Of a stretch of 64,000 nucleotides of DNA, positions 40,715 through 53,007 are shown in pieces. Made by a program: the position numbers and the translations under genes. Positions within the stretch are counted from its first letter, which is position 1; each line of letters opens with the position of its first letter. The DNA comes from Phenylobacterium sp. (GTDB lineage: Bacteria > Pseudomonadota > Alphaproteobacteria > Caulobacterales > Caulobacteraceae). Location: assembly GCA_020402745.1 (NCBI GenBank), contig JADBYZ010000001.1, positions 62,001-126,000 of the forward strand, read 5' to 3'. The notes under the pieces were generated by a model. It ran no database searches. It saw only the letters and a program-made list of their open reading frames with translations, and was not told the DNA's origin.

Positions 40715-42892
40715 ATGACTGAGGAGGCCGCGACCGGCGGCGGGCCGCCTCTTAGCATGCGCCTTGGCGGCGATCCTAGTCTGGCGCGCATCCGTCCCTG
40801 GCTGGCCCGCCAGGCCGCCCTCCAGGAAGGGCGCTTCGGCCTCTGGACACCCGTGGCCCTGGGGTGTGGCGCCGCCCTTTACTTCCTCCTGCCGGCCGAG
40901 CCCCTCGCGGCCGTGGGGTTCGCGGTCCTCCTGGTCGCGGCGGCCCTGGTCGTTCTGTCACGACGGGCACGGTTGCAGCCCTCCCTCGTGAGGCTCCTGA
41001 CGCTCCTGGCCTGCCTGCTGGCCGGGTTTGGCCTCGCCCGCCTCCGGACCGAGGAGGTCCGGGCGCCCGTCATGCCGCCCGGCGGCGAAGTGCGGCGGGT
41101 GGAGGCATGGGTGGTGGATGTCGCCAGTCCGGGGCAGGGGGGAAGCCGCGTCCTCCTGGCCCCTGTCGCCATCGCCGGCCTATCCGCCGGGCAGACCCCG
41201 GTCCGGATCCGGCTGACTCTCCGGGGCGAGGGCGCGCCCCCGGCGCCCGGGACACGGATCACCGTCCCCGCCCTGCTCAATCCGCCGCCGCCACCGTCCG
41301 CCCCCGGTTCCTACGACTTCGCTCGCGACGCCTTCTTCGACGGCGTTGGAGGAGTCGGCCTGGCCCTCGGCGAGATCCGGACGCTTCCGCCGTCGGAGGC
41401 CGGACTTCCAGGGAGCCTGGTCCTTCAAATGCGCGTCAACGCCTTCCGTTGGGACCTGACCCGGCGGCTAGTCGACCGGATGGGACCGGACCGGGGCGGC
41501 CTCGCCGCCGCCATGACCACGGGCCATGAGGCCTTCGTTCCCGCCGCCCAGGAGGAGGCGCTGAGGGCGGCGGGCCTGGCCCACATCATCTCGATCTCCG
41601 GCCTGCACATGGCCATCGTCGGCGGCTTTATCTATGGCCTGCTTCGCCTCGCCGTCGCCGGGATTCCGGGCCTCGCCCTGCGCCTTCCCGGGCGAAAGAT
41701 CGCCGCCGCGGGCGGCATGATCGCCATCCTGGGCTATCTCGTCCTTTCCGGGGCGCCTGATCCGGCGGTCCGGGCGGGGGTGACCGCCTGCGCGGCCTTT
41801 GCAGCCATACTGGCTGACCGCCGCGCCATCAGCCTGCGCACCCTGGCCCTGGCGGCGAGCCTCCTCCTCATTCTGCGACCGGAGGCCGTGACCCAGCCCG
41901 GGTTCCAAATGTCCTTCGCCGCCACGGCCGCCCTCGTCGCCCTGGCGGAGGCCTGGCCGTCCCCGGTCCGCGAGATCTCGGCGCCGCTGGCGATCCGGCT
42001 CCTGCAGGGCGCCCGGACAGCCCTGGTCGCAGGCTTCCTGATCTCCCTGGCGGCGGGCCTGGCCACCGGTCCCTTCGCCCTCCAGCATTTCAACCGCGTG
42101 GCCCTTTACGGCCTGCCGGCAAACCTGGTTTCGGAGCCGGTCTCGACCCTGTTGCTCATGCCCGCCCTGGCTCTCGGCGTGGTCCTGACGCCCCTGGGCC
42201 TGGGCGACCTGCCCCTCGAAGCCGCCGGGCTGGGGATCGACGCCCTCAACGCCATCGCCCGGACCTTCTCCAGCCTGCCCGGGGCCGAGCAGGTGGTTGC
42301 GAGCGCCCCGCCCTGGGCTCTTCCGGTCGCCTTCCTGGGGATTCTCTTCATCTGCCTGTGGCGGGGACCGCTCCGCTGGCTTGGGCTTCCTTTGGCGTTG
42401 GCGGTGAACCTCGCCCCGCGCACGCCGTCGCCGGACCTCTGGGTCGCCCACGACGCGGCGTCTGCGGCCGTGAGGGTCGGGGACGCAGCCGTCTTTCTCA
42501 GGCCCGATGTCCGCAGGTTTGGCGCCGAAGTCTGGGCGCGGCGGCGGGGACTGTCCATGACCGAGGAGGCGCCGACCTCCGCCGCAGGTCTGGCCTGCGG
42601 CGCCTATGCCTGCCAGCCCGATGGCGCAGGGCTTCCGGTCGCCGTGGTCTGGACCCGCAGGCCCGGGATTCTCCAGAGGGAGTTCCAGGCCGCCTGCGCC
42701 AGGGCCGACCTTGTTATCCTCCGGGCCGACCGGCCACCGGGACCTTGTGAAGCGCGGATCGTCCTGGACGCGGAAGACTTTCGCTCAGGCGGCGCACTGG
42801 AGCTGTGGCGACGGCCGGACGGCGAATGGCGCGCCCTGTGGGCCCAGCACCTCCGGGGTCAGAGGCCCTGGGCGCGCACCGAACATCAGTGA
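40715..42892 (+). CDS. comEC: ComEC/Rec2-family DNA-uptake membrane protein
   Basis: Candidate inner-membrane channel for transforming DNA; about 725 residues. An N-terminal three-helix/DUF4131-like region is followed by the competence domain with [20 protein letters not shown] and [17 protein letters not shown], and about ten hydrophobic helices. The C-terminal 170 residues sit where other members have a metallo-beta-lactamase domain, but I find no HxHxDH there. Start 40715 has GGGGCAG upstream; 40697 is an alternative. Divergent from gltX. Confidence 0.9.
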   Translation: MTEEAATGGGPPLSMRLGGDPSLARIRPWLARQAALQEGRFGLWTPVALGCGAALYFLLPAEPLAAVGFAVLLVAAALVVLSRRARLQPSLVRLLTLLACLLAGFGLARLRTEEVRAPVMPPGGEVRRVEAWVVDVASPGQGGSRVLLAPVAIAGLSAGQTPVRIRLTLRGEGAPPAPGTRITVPALLNPPPPPSAPGSYDFARDAFFDGVGGVGLALGEIRTLPPSEAGLPGSLVLQMRVNAFRWDLTRRLVDRMGPDRGGLAAAMTTGHEAFVPAAQEEALRAAGLAHIISISGLHMAIVGGFIYGLLRLAVAGIPGLALRLPGRKIAAAGGMIAILGYLVLSGAPDPAVRAGVTACAAFAAILADRRAISLRTLALAASLLLILRPEAVTQPGFQMSFAATAALVALAEAWPSPVREISAPLAIRLLQGARTALVAGFLISLAAGLATGPFALQHFNRVALYGLPANLVSEPVSTLLLMPALALGVVLTPLGLGDLPLEAAGLGIDALNAIARTFSSLPGAEQVVASAPPWALPVAFLGILFICLWRGPLRWLGLPLALAVNLAPRTPSPDLWVAHDAASAAVRVGDAAVFLRPDVRRFGAEVWARRRGLSMTEEAPTSAAGLACGAYACQPDGAGLPVAVVWTRRPGILQREFQAACARADLVILRADRPPGPCEARIVLDAEDFRSGGALELWRRPDGEWRALWAQHLRGQRPWARTEHQ

Positions 42893-43581
42893 TAGGCGCG
42901 GATCAGGCCGACCAGCTTACCTTGAACCTCAACCTGGTCCGGACCGAAGATACGGGTCTCGTAAGCGGGGTTGGCCGCCTCCAGGGCGATAGAGCCGCCC
43001 TTGCGGCGCAGGCGCTTCAGGGTGGCTTCCTCGCCCATGACCAGGGCCACGACGATATCCCCTGAATTGGCCGAGTCCGTCCGCCGGATAACGACCTTGT
43101 CCCCGTCCAGGATGCCGGCGTTGATCATGGAGTCGCCCTGGACCTCCAGCACGAAATGCTCACCGGCGCCCAGGATGGACTCGGGAACGTGCATCCGGTC
43201 GCGCTCCTGCTGGATCGCCTCAATGGGCGTCCCAGCAGCGATACGGCCCAGGACAGAAAGTTCACGGGTGTCATTGGCGGCCAGGGGCGCAAGGGGCGGG
43301 TCTCCGGGTTGGACGACGGAGAGGCGGGCGGGCCCGCGTCCCTTGGGCGGCGCCGAGGTCGTGGCCTGCTGCGGCAGCTTGACCACCTCCAGAGCGCGGG
43401 CCCGGTGGGGGAGCCGGCGCAGGAAGCCCCGTTCCTCAAGGGCTGTGATCAGCCTGTGGATGCCGGATTTGGACGCCAGGTCGAGGGCGTCTTTCATCTC
43501 ATCAAAGGAGGGGGAGACCCCCGTTTCCTTGATGCGTTCGTGGATGAACATGAGCAGCTCGTGCTGCTTGCGCGTCAGCAT
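42886..43581 (-). CDS. lexA: SOS repressor LexA
   Basis: Represses DNA-damage genes and cleaves itself when RecA is activated. 231 residues from [17 protein letters not shown]: winged-helix DNA-binding domain (1-70), Ala-Gly cleavage site in [11 protein letters not shown], Ser nucleophile in [11 protein letters not shown] and catalytic Lys in [21 protein letters not shown] segment. The start at 43581 was preferred over 43614. A perfect LexA box lies upstream (43626-43640), so the gene is autoregulated. It lies directly after the trp genes. Confidence 0.96.
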   Translation of the reverse strand: MLTRKQHELLMFIHERIKETGVSPSFDEMKDALDLASKSGIHRLITALEERGFLRRLPHRARALEVVKLPQQATTSAPPKGRGPARLSVVQPGDPPLAPLAANDTRELSVLGRIAAGTPIEAIQQERDRMHVPESILGAGEHFVLEVQGDSMINAGILDGDKVVIRRTDSANSGDIVVALVMGEEATLKRLRRKGGSIALEAANPAYETRIFGPDQVEVQGKLVGLIRAYH

Positions 43582-43625
43582 ATCCGGAGCCCCCTCCAGG
43601 GAACAAAGCAACAACTCTTGGGCGT

Positions 43626-43640
43626 GTTCTCAAGGTGTTC
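43626..43640 (-). promoter_or_regulatory. LexA box upstream of lexA
   Basis: GTTC-TCAAGGT-GTTC is a perfect alphaproteobacterial LexA operator. It is 45 bases before the lexA ATG. On the - strand a TTGACA -35 element (43649-43654) is placed so that the box covers the -10 region, the expected arrangement for autorepression. Confidence 0.88.
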
Positions 43641-43673
43641 TGCGAGATTGTCAAGCAGCCCGCATGGCGGGGC

Positions 43674-44465
43674 TCAGGCGCCGAGAAGATCCCGGGTCGC
43701 GGCCGTCACATCGGCCTGCCGCATGAGGCTTTCACCCACCAGCATGGCGATGGCGCCGGACCTGGACAGTCGTTCGGCATCCGCCCGGGTGAAGATGCCG
43801 CTTTCGGTCACAAGCTGAGCGTTTTCAGGCTTCTGGGTCGCCAGTCTCTCGGTGACGGAGAGGTCCGTGACGAAGGTCCTGAGGTCCCGGTTGTTGACCC
43901 CGACCAGCCGGGCGCCCAACCGGCCCGCGCGCGCCATCTCGTCCTCGTCATGCACCTCGACAAGGGCGTCCATCCCAAGCCGGGCGGCCTCGGAGAGCAG
44001 TTCGGCGGCCAGGACATCGTCGACCATGGCCAGAATCACCAGGATGGCGTCGGCCCCAAGGGCGCGGGATTCGGCGACCTGCCAGGGATCGACCAGGAAG
44101 TCCTTGCGCAGGCAGGGCAGGGCGACCGCAGCCCTCGCCGCCTCCAGGTAGGCGTCGTCGCCCTCGAAGCTGGGTCCGTCCGTCAGCACCGACAGGCAGG
44201 CCGCGCCGCCGTCGGCATAGGCCCGGGCGAGCACGGGGGGATCAAAGTCCTCCCGGATGAGCCCCTTGGACGGCGAGGCCTTCTTGATCTCGGCGATCAG
44301 GGCCGGGCGTCCCGGTCGGGCTGCACCGACAAGGGCGGCGGTGAATCCCCGGGGCGCGGTCGCCGCCGCCGCCGCAGCCTCCACACGGTCCTGCGACCGC
44401 GCCGCCTTCCGGCCGGCGACGTCGGCGCGCTTGTACTCGGCGATCCGGGCCAGGATGTCCGTCAT
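43674..44465 (-). CDS. trpC: indole-3-glycerol phosphate synthase
   Basis: Fourth step of tryptophan synthesis; 263 residues of TIM barrel. [26 protein letters not shown] and [11 protein letters not shown] are typical. It overlaps trpD by ATGA. Monofunctional, without a fused TrpF domain. Confidence 0.97.
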   Translation of the reverse strand: MTDILARIAEYKRADVAGRKAARSQDRVEAAAAAATAPRGFTAALVGAARPGRPALIAEIKKASPSKGLIREDFDPPVLARAYADGGAACLSVLTDGPSFEGDDAYLEAARAAVALPCLRKDFLVDPWQVAESRALGADAILVILAMVDDVLAAELLSEAARLGMDALVEVHDEDEMARAGRLGARLVGVNNRDLRTFVTDLSVTERLATQKPENAQLVTESGIFTRADAERLSRSGAIAMLVGESLMRQADVTAATRDLLGA

Positions 44466-45478
44466 CGGCCGTTCGAGATCCGCACCAGGGCGTCGAGGGC
44501 CGCCAGGGCCCGGCCATCGTCGATGACCTGGCCCGCCAGGCGGACGCCCTCGGCGAGGGTGCGGACCCGGTCGGCGACCAGGAAGGCGGCGGCGGCGTTC
44601 AGGAGGACGATGTGCCGGTAGGCCCCCGGCGCTCCGGACAGCACGGCGCGCAGGGCCTGGGCGTTGTGCTGGGGGTCGCCGCCGACCAGGTCCTGAAGGC
44701 GGCCCTCCGGTATCCCCGCCTCGGTCGGGTGGACCTTGAAGCGTCTCAGCGCGCCGTCCTTCAGCTCCACCACCTCGGTCTCGCCCGTGGTGGTCAGCTC
44801 ATCCATGCCCTGGCCGTGGACGACCCAGGCGCGCTCCGAGCCCAGGTCCCGCAGAACCTCCGCCACGGGCTCCAGCCAGGCCGGATCGAACACACCCAGC
44901 ACCTGGCGCGAGGCGCCCGCGGGATTGGTCAGCGGCCCCAGCAGGTTGAACAGGGTCCGGAAGCCCAGCTCCGCCCGGATGGGCGAGACGTGCCGCATGG
45001 CGCCGTGGTGGGCCTGTGCGAACATGAAACAGACGCCGGCTTCCGACAGGGCCTTGAGCTGCCGGTCCGGCCTCGCCTCGATATCCACCCCCAGGGCGGC
45101 CAGGACGTCGGCGGTCCCCGACTTCGAGGACAGGGCGCGGTTGCCGTGCTTGGCCACCTTCACCCCGCCGCCCGCCGCCACGAAGGCCACGGCGGTGGAG
45201 ACGTTGAGGGTGTGGAGGCCGTCGCCGCCGGTCCCGCAGACATCGAGGGTGGGGAAGGGCGTCTCCAGCCGCACGGCGGCGGCGCGCATGGCCCGGGCCC
45301 CGGCGGCGATCTCACCGGGAGTCTCCCCGCGCATCCGCAAGGCGGTCAGGGCGGCTCCGACCTGGGCGGGGGACGGTTCGCCTTTCAGGCAGGCGGTAAA
45401 GAAGGCCTCGGCCTCAGCAGGTGTGAGGACCTCGCCGGCGACCAGACGACCCAGAAGGGGGCGGAAGGCCTCAGACAC
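44462..45478 (-). CDS. trpD: anthranilate phosphoribosyltransferase
   Basis: Joins PRPP to anthranilate; 338 residues. [17 protein letters not shown] (PRPP loop) and [17 protein letters not shown] are diagnostic. I chose the GTG at 45478, which overlaps the trpG stop; the frame is open further upstream only as an artefact of trpG on the same strand. Part of the trpG-trpD-trpC unit. Confidence 0.96.
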   Translation of the reverse strand: MSEAFRPLLGRLVAGEVLTPAEAEAFFTACLKGEPSPAQVGAALTALRMRGETPGEIAAGARAMRAAAVRLETPFPTLDVCGTGGDGLHTLNVSTAVAFVAAGGGVKVAKHGNRALSSKSGTADVLAALGVDIEARPDRQLKALSEAGVCFMFAQAHHGAMRHVSPIRAELGFRTLFNLLGPLTNPAGASRQVLGVFDPAWLEPVAEVLRDLGSERAWVVHGQGMDELTTTGETEVVELKDGALRRFKVHPTEAGIPEGRLQDLVGGDPQHNAQALRAVLSGAPGAYRHIVLLNAAAAFLVADRVRTLAEGVRLAGQVIDDGRALAALDALVRISNGR

Positions 45479-46052
45479 GGGCCCGGGCCGCCAGTTCCAG
45501 GAAGTTGCCCAGCAGCTTATGGCCGCCCTCGGTTGCGATGGATTCCGGGTGGAACTGGACGCCATGGATCGGCCGGGTGCGGTGCTGCAGGCCCATGATC
45601 TCGCCGTCATCGGTCCAGGCAGTCGCCTCCAGGGCGTCCGGCAGGCTGGACTGTTCCACCGCCAGGCTGTGATAGCGCGTGGCCGTGAAGGGGTTGGGCA
45701 GGTCGGCGAAGACGCCCTTGCCGGCATGGCGGATGGCGCTGGTCTTGCCGTGCATCAAGGCCTTGGCCCGCACCACCCGGCCGCCAAAGGCCTGGCCGAT
45801 GGACTGGTGGCCCAGGCAGACCCCCAGAATGGGCAGGTCGTCCGGCGCCTTGCGAAGGAGTTCCAGGCAGATCCCGGCCTCATCCGGCGAGCACGGTCCG
45901 GGCGAAAGCAGAACCGCGTCCGGTCGTAGGGCGAGAGCCGCCTCGGCGCTCAGGTCGTCATTGCGATGAACGCGGGTCTCCGCCCCCAGTTCGTTCAGGT
46001 AGTGAACCAGGTTGTAGGTGAAGCTGTCGTAGTTATCGATCACCAGGATCAT
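45471..46052 (-). CDS. trpG: anthranilate synthase glutaminase component
   Basis: Type I glutamine amidotransferase giving ammonia to TrpE; 193 residues. The catalytic Cys is in [10 protein letters not shown] and the His/Glu in [10 protein letters not shown]. It leads trpGDC and is separated from trpE by about 270 bases that carry a small oppositely oriented gene. Confidence 0.97.
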   Translation of the reverse strand: MILVIDNYDSFTYNLVHYLNELGAETRVHRNDDLSAEAALALRPDAVLLSPGPCSPDEAGICLELLRKAPDDLPILGVCLGHQSIGQAFGGRVVRAKALMHGKTSAIRHAGKGVFADLPNPFTATRYHSLAVEQSSLPDALEATAWTDDGEIMGLQHRTRPIHGVQFHPESIATEGGHKLLGNFLELAARARV

Positions 46053-46129
46053 GACCCTGTCCCTAGTGAATGCGGGGCCGGAGGGAAAGCCTGATTGTCA
46101 ACGACCGACGCCGGAGACAGGCTGCACCT

Positions 46130-46309
46130 ATGGTTCAGGATGATTCCCGACCCGGAGCGGTCAGCCCCAACGAGATAGCCCGCGCCAAGGCCCTCCTTGA
46201 GAGCCCGCGCCGCAACGACGGCGCCTGGGCGGCCCTTGCAGCGGCGGCCTTCGCAGCGGCCACCTCCCTGGCCCTTGCTGCAGCAGTCATCCTCGCCCCG
46301 CCCCCGTAA
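46130..46309 (+). CDS. small Ala-rich membrane protein, hypothetical
   Basis: A 59-codon frame with ATG at 46130: a polar N-terminus (SPNEIARAKALLES) followed by one strongly hydrophobic Ala-rich helix (about residues 32-55) ending in PPP. It lies in the gap between trpG and trpE on the opposite strand. The ribosome-binding site (GGAGA, 13 bases upstream) is poor. I do not recognise a family; the helix and placement make a real gene plausible, not proven. Confidence 0.4.
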   Translation: MVQDDSRPGAVSPNEIARAKALLESPRRNDGAWAALAAAAFAAATSLALAAAVILAPPP

Positions 46310-46325
46310 AGCGCTGCATCGCTGC

Positions 46326-47858
46326 TCAGACGAAGCGCCAGGCTTCCTCGGCGGCGCGGCGCAGGGCGCGGGCCTTGTGCAGGGTCTCGTCGTACTCGGC
46401 ATCGGCGTCGCTGTCGGCCACCACCCCGCCGCCTGCCTGGATGTACATGATCCCGTCCTTGAAACAGGCGGTGCGCAGGACGATGCAGGTGTCCACCGAG
46501 CCGTCTGCGCCGAAGTAACCCACGGCCCCGGCGTAGGCGACGCCGCGCTTCTCAAGCTCCAGCTCGTCGATGATCTCCATGGCCCGCACCTTGGGGGCGC
46601 CGGACAAGGTTCCAGCCGGCAGGGCGGCCATCAGAACGTCCACCGGATCCAGGCCCTCAGGCGCATCCCCCTCGACGTTGGACACCAGATGCATGACGTG
46701 GCTGTAGCGCTCCACAAAGAAGCTGGCCGTGACGCGGACGTGCGGTCCCGCCGCCCGCGTCGATGGCGCATTGGCCCCAGCGGCGTTCAGCATCGCCACC
46801 CGGCCCACGTCATTACGGCCCAGGTCCAACAGCATCAGGTGCTCGGCCCGTTCCTTCGGATCGGCCAGAAGTTCGGCCTCCAGGGCGCGGTCCTCCTCGG
46901 GATTTGCGCCGCGAGGGCGGGTGCCGGCGATGGGACGGATGGTGATCTTCCCCTCCCGCAGACGAACCAGAATCTCGGGGGAGGAGCCGGCCAGCTGGAA
47001 GTCGCCGAAGTTCAGATAGAACAGAAAAGGCGAGGGATTGGTGCGCCTGAGTGAGCGATAAAGGGCGAAGGGGTCGTGCGGGAAGGGGGCCCGAAACCTG
47101 TGGCTGGGCACCACCTGGAAGATGTCTCCCGCCGCGATATAGCCCTTGGCCTGGTCGACCACCCTCCGATAGTCCTCTCGGCTGACCGGGGTGGTGAAGC
47201 GGTCGGGTTCCGGGCCGGCGCCCCCAACGGGCGGCGGCGTGGGTGAGGCGAGATCCTGGCGCACAGCCTCCAGGCGCGCGCCCGCTTCGGCCCAAGCCGA
47301 CTCCGGGGTCACTCCTGACGGGCGGACCGTGGTCGCCAGAAGGATTTCCTGGGCGATGCCGTCGAACACAGCCACCACCGAGGGGCGGATCATGACGGCG
47401 TCTGGCAGCCCCATTGTGTCCGGGTTGACGTTTGGCAGGCGTTCCACCAGCCGGACCATGTCATAGCCGATCGCCCCGAAGACCCCGGCGGTCATGGGGG
47501 GTAAGCCCGTTGGCAGTTCGAGACGGGAGGCGGCCACCAGGTCCCGAAGGGACTCCAGAGCCCCGCCCGGCTGCGGTGTGAACCGGCCCGCCGCAATCTC
47601 GTCGCCTTCGGCGATCTCGGCGACGTCGCCCCGGCAGCGCCAGACCAGGTCTGGCTTCAGGGCGATGACGGAGTAGCGTCCCCTCCAGGCCCCTCCCTCC
47701 ACGCTTTCGAACAGGAAGGCGTAGGGCCGTCCGTTGCCGACCTTCAGATAGGCCGAGACCGGGGTCTCGAGGTCGTCAATCAGCCGGGTCCAAACGACCT
47801 GGGCTCGTCCCGCGCCATAATGCTCCGAGAAGGTCTGGAAGCCGGGTTCGAGGGTCAC
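46326..47858 (-). CDS. trpE: anthranilate synthase component I
   Basis: Chorismate-using subunit, 510 residues. The N-terminal segment for tryptophan feedback reads YAFLFESVEGGAWRGRYS; the catalytic domain has AGDIFQVVPSHRF, GTRPRGANPEED and GTLSGAPKVRAMEII. It overlaps the foldase gene upstream by ATGA, so both are translated together. Confidence 0.97.
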   Translation of the reverse strand: MTLEPGFQTFSEHYGAGRAQVVWTRLIDDLETPVSAYLKVGNGRPYAFLFESVEGGAWRGRYSVIALKPDLVWRCRGDVAEIAEGDEIAAGRFTPQPGGALESLRDLVAASRLELPTGLPPMTAGVFGAIGYDMVRLVERLPNVNPDTMGLPDAVMIRPSVVAVFDGIAQEILLATTVRPSGVTPESAWAEAGARLEAVRQDLASPTPPPVGGAGPEPDRFTTPVSREDYRRVVDQAKGYIAAGDIFQVVPSHRFRAPFPHDPFALYRSLRRTNPSPFLFYLNFGDFQLAGSSPEILVRLREGKITIRPIAGTRPRGANPEEDRALEAELLADPKERAEHLMLLDLGRNDVGRVAMLNAAGANAPSTRAAGPHVRVTASFFVERYSHVMHLVSNVEGDAPEGLDPVDVLMAALPAGTLSGAPKVRAMEIIDELELEKRGVAYAGAVGYFGADGSVDTCIVLRTACFKDGIMYIQAGGGVVADSDADAEYDETLHKARALRRAAEEAWRFV

Positions 47859-49771
47859 TTTCCCGCGGCCTCTTTTCCGGCTGCGGGGGTCTCGACGCCG
47901 AGCGACTGCCTCGCCAGTTCCGGCTCGGTGCGCACCTTCATGACGATCCGGGCGTAGCGCGGCATCTGGGCGCCGATCTCGCTGAAGAGAGTCATTCCGA
48001 GTTGCGGTCGAACCTGCTCCACAGTGCGGGCGTTCGGGGCCGCTGGCGGGGGGGAAATGCTCTCCACCTGCCCGATCGTCACTGCAAAGGCCGCAGGATT
48101 GGCGGCGAGGAAGACGCCCTTGGACGCCACACCAAAGGCTTGGGCGTATCCCTCCTGCGACAGGGCGACGCCCTCTGCCGCACCCTGACGGGTCAGGCCC
48201 GTCAGGCGCTCGGTACGGGCCCCAATGGAGGCGGCGACGGCGGTCAGGTCTTCACCCCTACGCACCCGCTCCGCCAGGGACTCCGCTTTGGCGCGAAGCC
48301 GCTTAGCCATCTCCTGGTTCATCCAGGCCTGGGCCAGTGGCTGACGAACTTCCGAAAGCGGCGGGAGCGCCCGGGGGATCACCTTATCCACGCGGACCAC
48401 GAAGGACTCGCCCTGGCCCTCCTCCTCGATCTGGCTCTCACCTCCCTCTGGCAGGCGGAAGGCGGTCTGCATAAGCCGCGCGGACAGGCCTGCGACTGGC
48501 CGTCCCGTGGAATCTATGCCCTGCTCAGCCAAGGGGCCCAGAGTCACCACCGGGACCCCCGCCTTCCTGGCGGCCTCGTCCATATTGGCGCCCGCGGTGT
48601 GGGCGTCGTCGTAGGCCTGACTGAGGGCGTAGACCTTCTCGGCCGCGGCGGTCTTGCGCGCCTCGGCCTCCAACATGGGCCGGACCTCTTCCAGCGTGAC
48701 AATCCGACCGGGGGTGACGCCGGTGACCTTGACCACAGCCAGGCCCAGGTCGCCCTGAACGGTGCGAATCTCGTCCTTGGCCATCGAGAAGGCGGCGGCG
48801 CCCACCTTGACGTCCACCACCGCTGTGCGCGGCTTATCGGCGTAGAGCACCGGCTCAACGCCCGCCGTCCGGGCGATAGCGGCCGGATCCTCGCCTCTGG
48901 CCAACCGATCAGCAAAGCTTCGGGCGGCGCTTGCGTCACGGGCTGGGATCTGAACGAACGACCGTGTCTCGGGCCGGTTGAGGGACTCCTTGCGGAAGTC
49001 GAACTGCTTGCGGATGTCGGCCTCTGAAACCTTAACCTGTCCCGCCACCTGGGCCGAGCTGAACCGCACCACGCTCAGAACTCTGAACTCCGGGCGCATA
49101 AGTCGCTCGGCGTTGGCCTGCATGAAGGCCGTCAGCTGTGCGTCTGTCGGCGGCTTCGGCGGCTCGACCGCGCCGCGGCCGACGTCGAAAATCGAAACAT
49201 CCCGGGCTTCCGTTGCGAACACCACCGCCAGAGCGCCGTAGGCACGGGGCGGACGCAGACCGTCCACTAAACCTGCCGCCAGGTGGGATTGGGCGATGTC
49301 GTCTCGGACGCTTTGCTCGAACCTGGCCGCTGTCAGCTTGTTTCGCGCGAGGGCCTCTTCGTAGAGACGCTTGTCAAACCGTCCAGACACCTGATCGAAG
49401 AAGGCCGGAATTTTCTCTATCTCCCGGGTGATCAGCGTGTCCGAGGGGCGCAGGCCGATCTTCTCGATAAGGGCCGCCATCGCCTCCCGGTCGGCCAGCA
49501 TCTCCAGGACCCGCGTATCGAAGCGGTTCTCCACGGCAAGCTCGTTGCTGATCTGCTGACCATTCTGTTGTTCCAGATTCTGCTTGGCCCGGTCCCATTC
49601 ACTCCGGAACTCCTCCACGGTGACGACCCGGCTTCCGGCGGCCACCACTTCGTTCGGGACCCGCGTCTTGAAGACGTCACCGACGCCAAAGACGGCGAAA
49701 CTCACGATCAGCAGGCCGATCAGGACGGCGGCGACCCAGGATTTGGCGAAGGCGCGTATGAGGGCGAGCAT
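47855..49771 (-). CDS. ppiD: PpiD-like periplasmic peptidyl-prolyl isomerase/foldase
   Basis: 638 residues: one N-terminal membrane helix (about 13-33, AAVLIGLLIVSFAVFGVGD), then a large periplasmic part with a SurA_N-like region and a parvulin-like region around residues 250-370. This is the PpiD architecture, a membrane-anchored chaperone near the Sec exit. The ATG at 49771 (MLALIRAFAKSW) was chosen over 49861. Overlap with trpE is probably an old gene-order accident rather than a functional link. Confidence 0.85.
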   Translation of the reverse strand: MLALIRAFAKSWVAAVLIGLLIVSFAVFGVGDVFKTRVPNEVVAAGSRVVTVEEFRSEWDRAKQNLEQQNGQQISNELAVENRFDTRVLEMLADREAMAALIEKIGLRPSDTLITREIEKIPAFFDQVSGRFDKRLYEEALARNKLTAARFEQSVRDDIAQSHLAAGLVDGLRPPRAYGALAVVFATEARDVSIFDVGRGAVEPPKPPTDAQLTAFMQANAERLMRPEFRVLSVVRFSSAQVAGQVKVSEADIRKQFDFRKESLNRPETRSFVQIPARDASAARSFADRLARGEDPAAIARTAGVEPVLYADKPRTAVVDVKVGAAAFSMAKDEIRTVQGDLGLAVVKVTGVTPGRIVTLEEVRPMLEAEARKTAAAEKVYALSQAYDDAHTAGANMDEAARKAGVPVVTLGPLAEQGIDSTGRPVAGLSARLMQTAFRLPEGGESQIEEEGQGESFVVRVDKVIPRALPPLSEVRQPLAQAWMNQEMAKRLRAKAESLAERVRRGEDLTAVAASIGARTERLTGLTRQGAAEGVALSQEGYAQAFGVASKGVFLAANPAAFAVTIGQVESISPPPAAPNARTVEQVRPQLGMTLFSEIGAQMPRYARIVMKVRTEPELARQSLGVETPAAGKEAAGK

Positions 49772-49936
49772 GAGATCCTTCCCGGCCCGCAAACCGGGCG
49801 CGTTGCAAGGCCGGGTATAGAGGGTGGGCCCACGGGGGGGCAAGCCGCACACGGCGGCCAACCTCAGGATGACAGGTGGACCAGCTTGGCGTATCCGCCG
49901 ACGCTGGAAGACCGGACCGGGTTAGGGAGAAGCGAA

Positions 49937-50671
49937 TTGAACAGGCTGATCGTGGGCAACTGGAAGATGAATGGCCTGGGCGCCGCCCTGGGCGAGGCGC
50001 AGGGTGTGGCCGCCGGCCTCGGCGGTGTGGTCGCCCGTGTCGGAATCTGCCCCCCCGCGACCCTTCTGGAGCGAATGTCCCGAGCCCTGTCAGGGACCCC
50101 CCTCGCAGTCGGGGGACAGGACTGCCGCGCTGAGGCTTCCGGCGCATTTACAGGGGACGTTTCCGCAGAGATGCTGGCCGACGCCGGGGCCACTCTCGTC
50201 ATCCTGGGGCATTCCGAGCGGCGGGCGGGTTTCGGCGAGACGGACGCCCTCGTCGCCGCCAAGACGGAGGCGGCCCTCAGGGCGGGCCTGGAGCCGATTA
50301 TCTGCGTGGGAGAGACCCTGGCCGAACGCGAGGCGGGCCGGGCCATCTCCATTGTCACCGGGCAGGTCCGGGGGTCTCTTCCGAAGTCCCTCGCTGACCG
50401 ACCGTTCGCAGTCGCCTATGAGCCAGTCTGGGCCATCGGTACGGGGCTGACCCCCACCACGGAGCAGATCGCGGAGATTCACGCGGCCATCCGTGAGGCG
50501 CTGGTCGGCCTTCTGGGCCCGGCCGGCGGCCGCGCGCCCATTCTCTATGGCGGCTCGGTCAAGCCTGGAAATGCGGCTGAGATCTTGTCCACGGCCGAAG
50601 TGGGCGGCGCCCTTGTCGGCGGCGCTTCGCTTTCCGCGGCGGACTTTCTGGGCATAATCGCCGGGGCCTGA
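49937..50671 (+). CDS. tpiA: triosephosphate isomerase
   Basis: Interconverts dihydroxyacetone phosphate and glyceraldehyde 3-phosphate; 244 residues. Catalytic Lys in GNWKMNG, His in LGHSERR, Glu in AYEPVWAIGTG, and the phosphate loop YGGSVKPGN. The start is a TTG (49937) with GGGAGAAG ahead; frames open further upstream but would run through the ppiD promoter region. Confidence 0.97.
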   Translation: MNRLIVGNWKMNGLGAALGEAQGVAAGLGGVVARVGICPPATLLERMSRALSGTPLAVGGQDCRAEASGAFTGDVSAEMLADAGATLVILGHSERRAGFGETDALVAAKTEAALRAGLEPIICVGETLAEREAGRAISIVTGQVRGSLPKSLADRPFAVAYEPVWAIGTGLTPTTEQIAEIHAAIREALVGLLGPAGGRAPILYGGSVKPGNAAEILSTAEVGGALVGGASLSAADFLGIIAGA

Positions 50672-50781
50672 TCCTGACCCGTCAACCAGGCATCCGCCGC
50701 TCCGGACTGGAAACCAGCGACCTCTGATGTTAGATGAGCCGCTTTCCCGGCCGGTCGGCGGCCAGATCCTGCGGTTCACTC

Positions 50782-51234
50782 ATGCTCGGGCTACTGCTCA
50801 CCCTCCACATTATCGTCAGCGTCTGTCTGGCGGCCGTCGTTCTTGTCCAGCGTTCCGAGGGTGGCGCGCTGGGTATGGGTGGCGGGCCGACTGGCCTCAT
50901 GACGGCCCGCGGCGCTGGCGACCTCCTGACCCGGCTCACCTGGGGTCTGGGGACAGCCTTTTTCGTACTCAGCCTCGCTCTGACACTGCTCACCGGGCGC
51001 GAGCGGGCGGACACCTCTGTGGTCGACAGGGTGCAGGTGGAGGGTCTCTCCCCTGAAGCGCTCAGGCAGCAACAGCAGCAACAGCCGCAGCAGGCGCCCG
51101 CGGCGCCAGCGCCGGACGCAGCCCCGGCGCCTTTCGAGGCGCCCCGGCCCAGCCTCGCCGATCCCCTCGCTGGCGCGCCGTCGCCGTCGGCTCCTCAGGC
51201 CCCGCCGGCTTCGGCGCCCTCCGGCGGCAAGTGA
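50782..51234 (+). CDS. secG: preprotein translocase subunit SecG
   Basis: Accessory subunit of SecYEG. 150 residues from ATG 50782: two hydrophobic helices (1-22 and 52-75) with the conserved VLVQRSEGGALGMGG turn, then a long low-complexity tail rich in Gln, Pro and Ala (a run of Gln encoded by CAA/CAG near 51069-51090). Such tails are usual in Caulobacterales. Next to tpiA and pyrG as in relatives. Confidence 0.95.
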   Translation: MLGLLLTLHIIVSVCLAAVVLVQRSEGGALGMGGGPTGLMTARGAGDLLTRLTWGLGTAFFVLSLALTLLTGRERADTSVVDRVQVEGLSPEALRQQQQQQPQQAPAAPAPDAAPAPFEAPRPSLADPLAGAPSPSAPQAPPASAPSGGK

Positions 51235-51251
51235 CGATCGTCCACAGGTGA

Positions 51252-52943
<1,692 letters not shown>

Positions 52944-53007
52944 GCCGGGGCGTCAAGAGACCGGCCGCCCGGACGCCTCCGGTTTCTATCTATAGGGCGC
53001 GGGGACC

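Noticed and set aside
49283..49936. Long upstream extension of triosephosphate isomerase
   Set aside because: It runs antisense to ppiD; the TTG at 49937 gives the correct family length.
51069..51090. CAA/CAG tandem repeat as a regulatory element
   Set aside because: It lies in frame within secG and encodes the Gln-rich tail.
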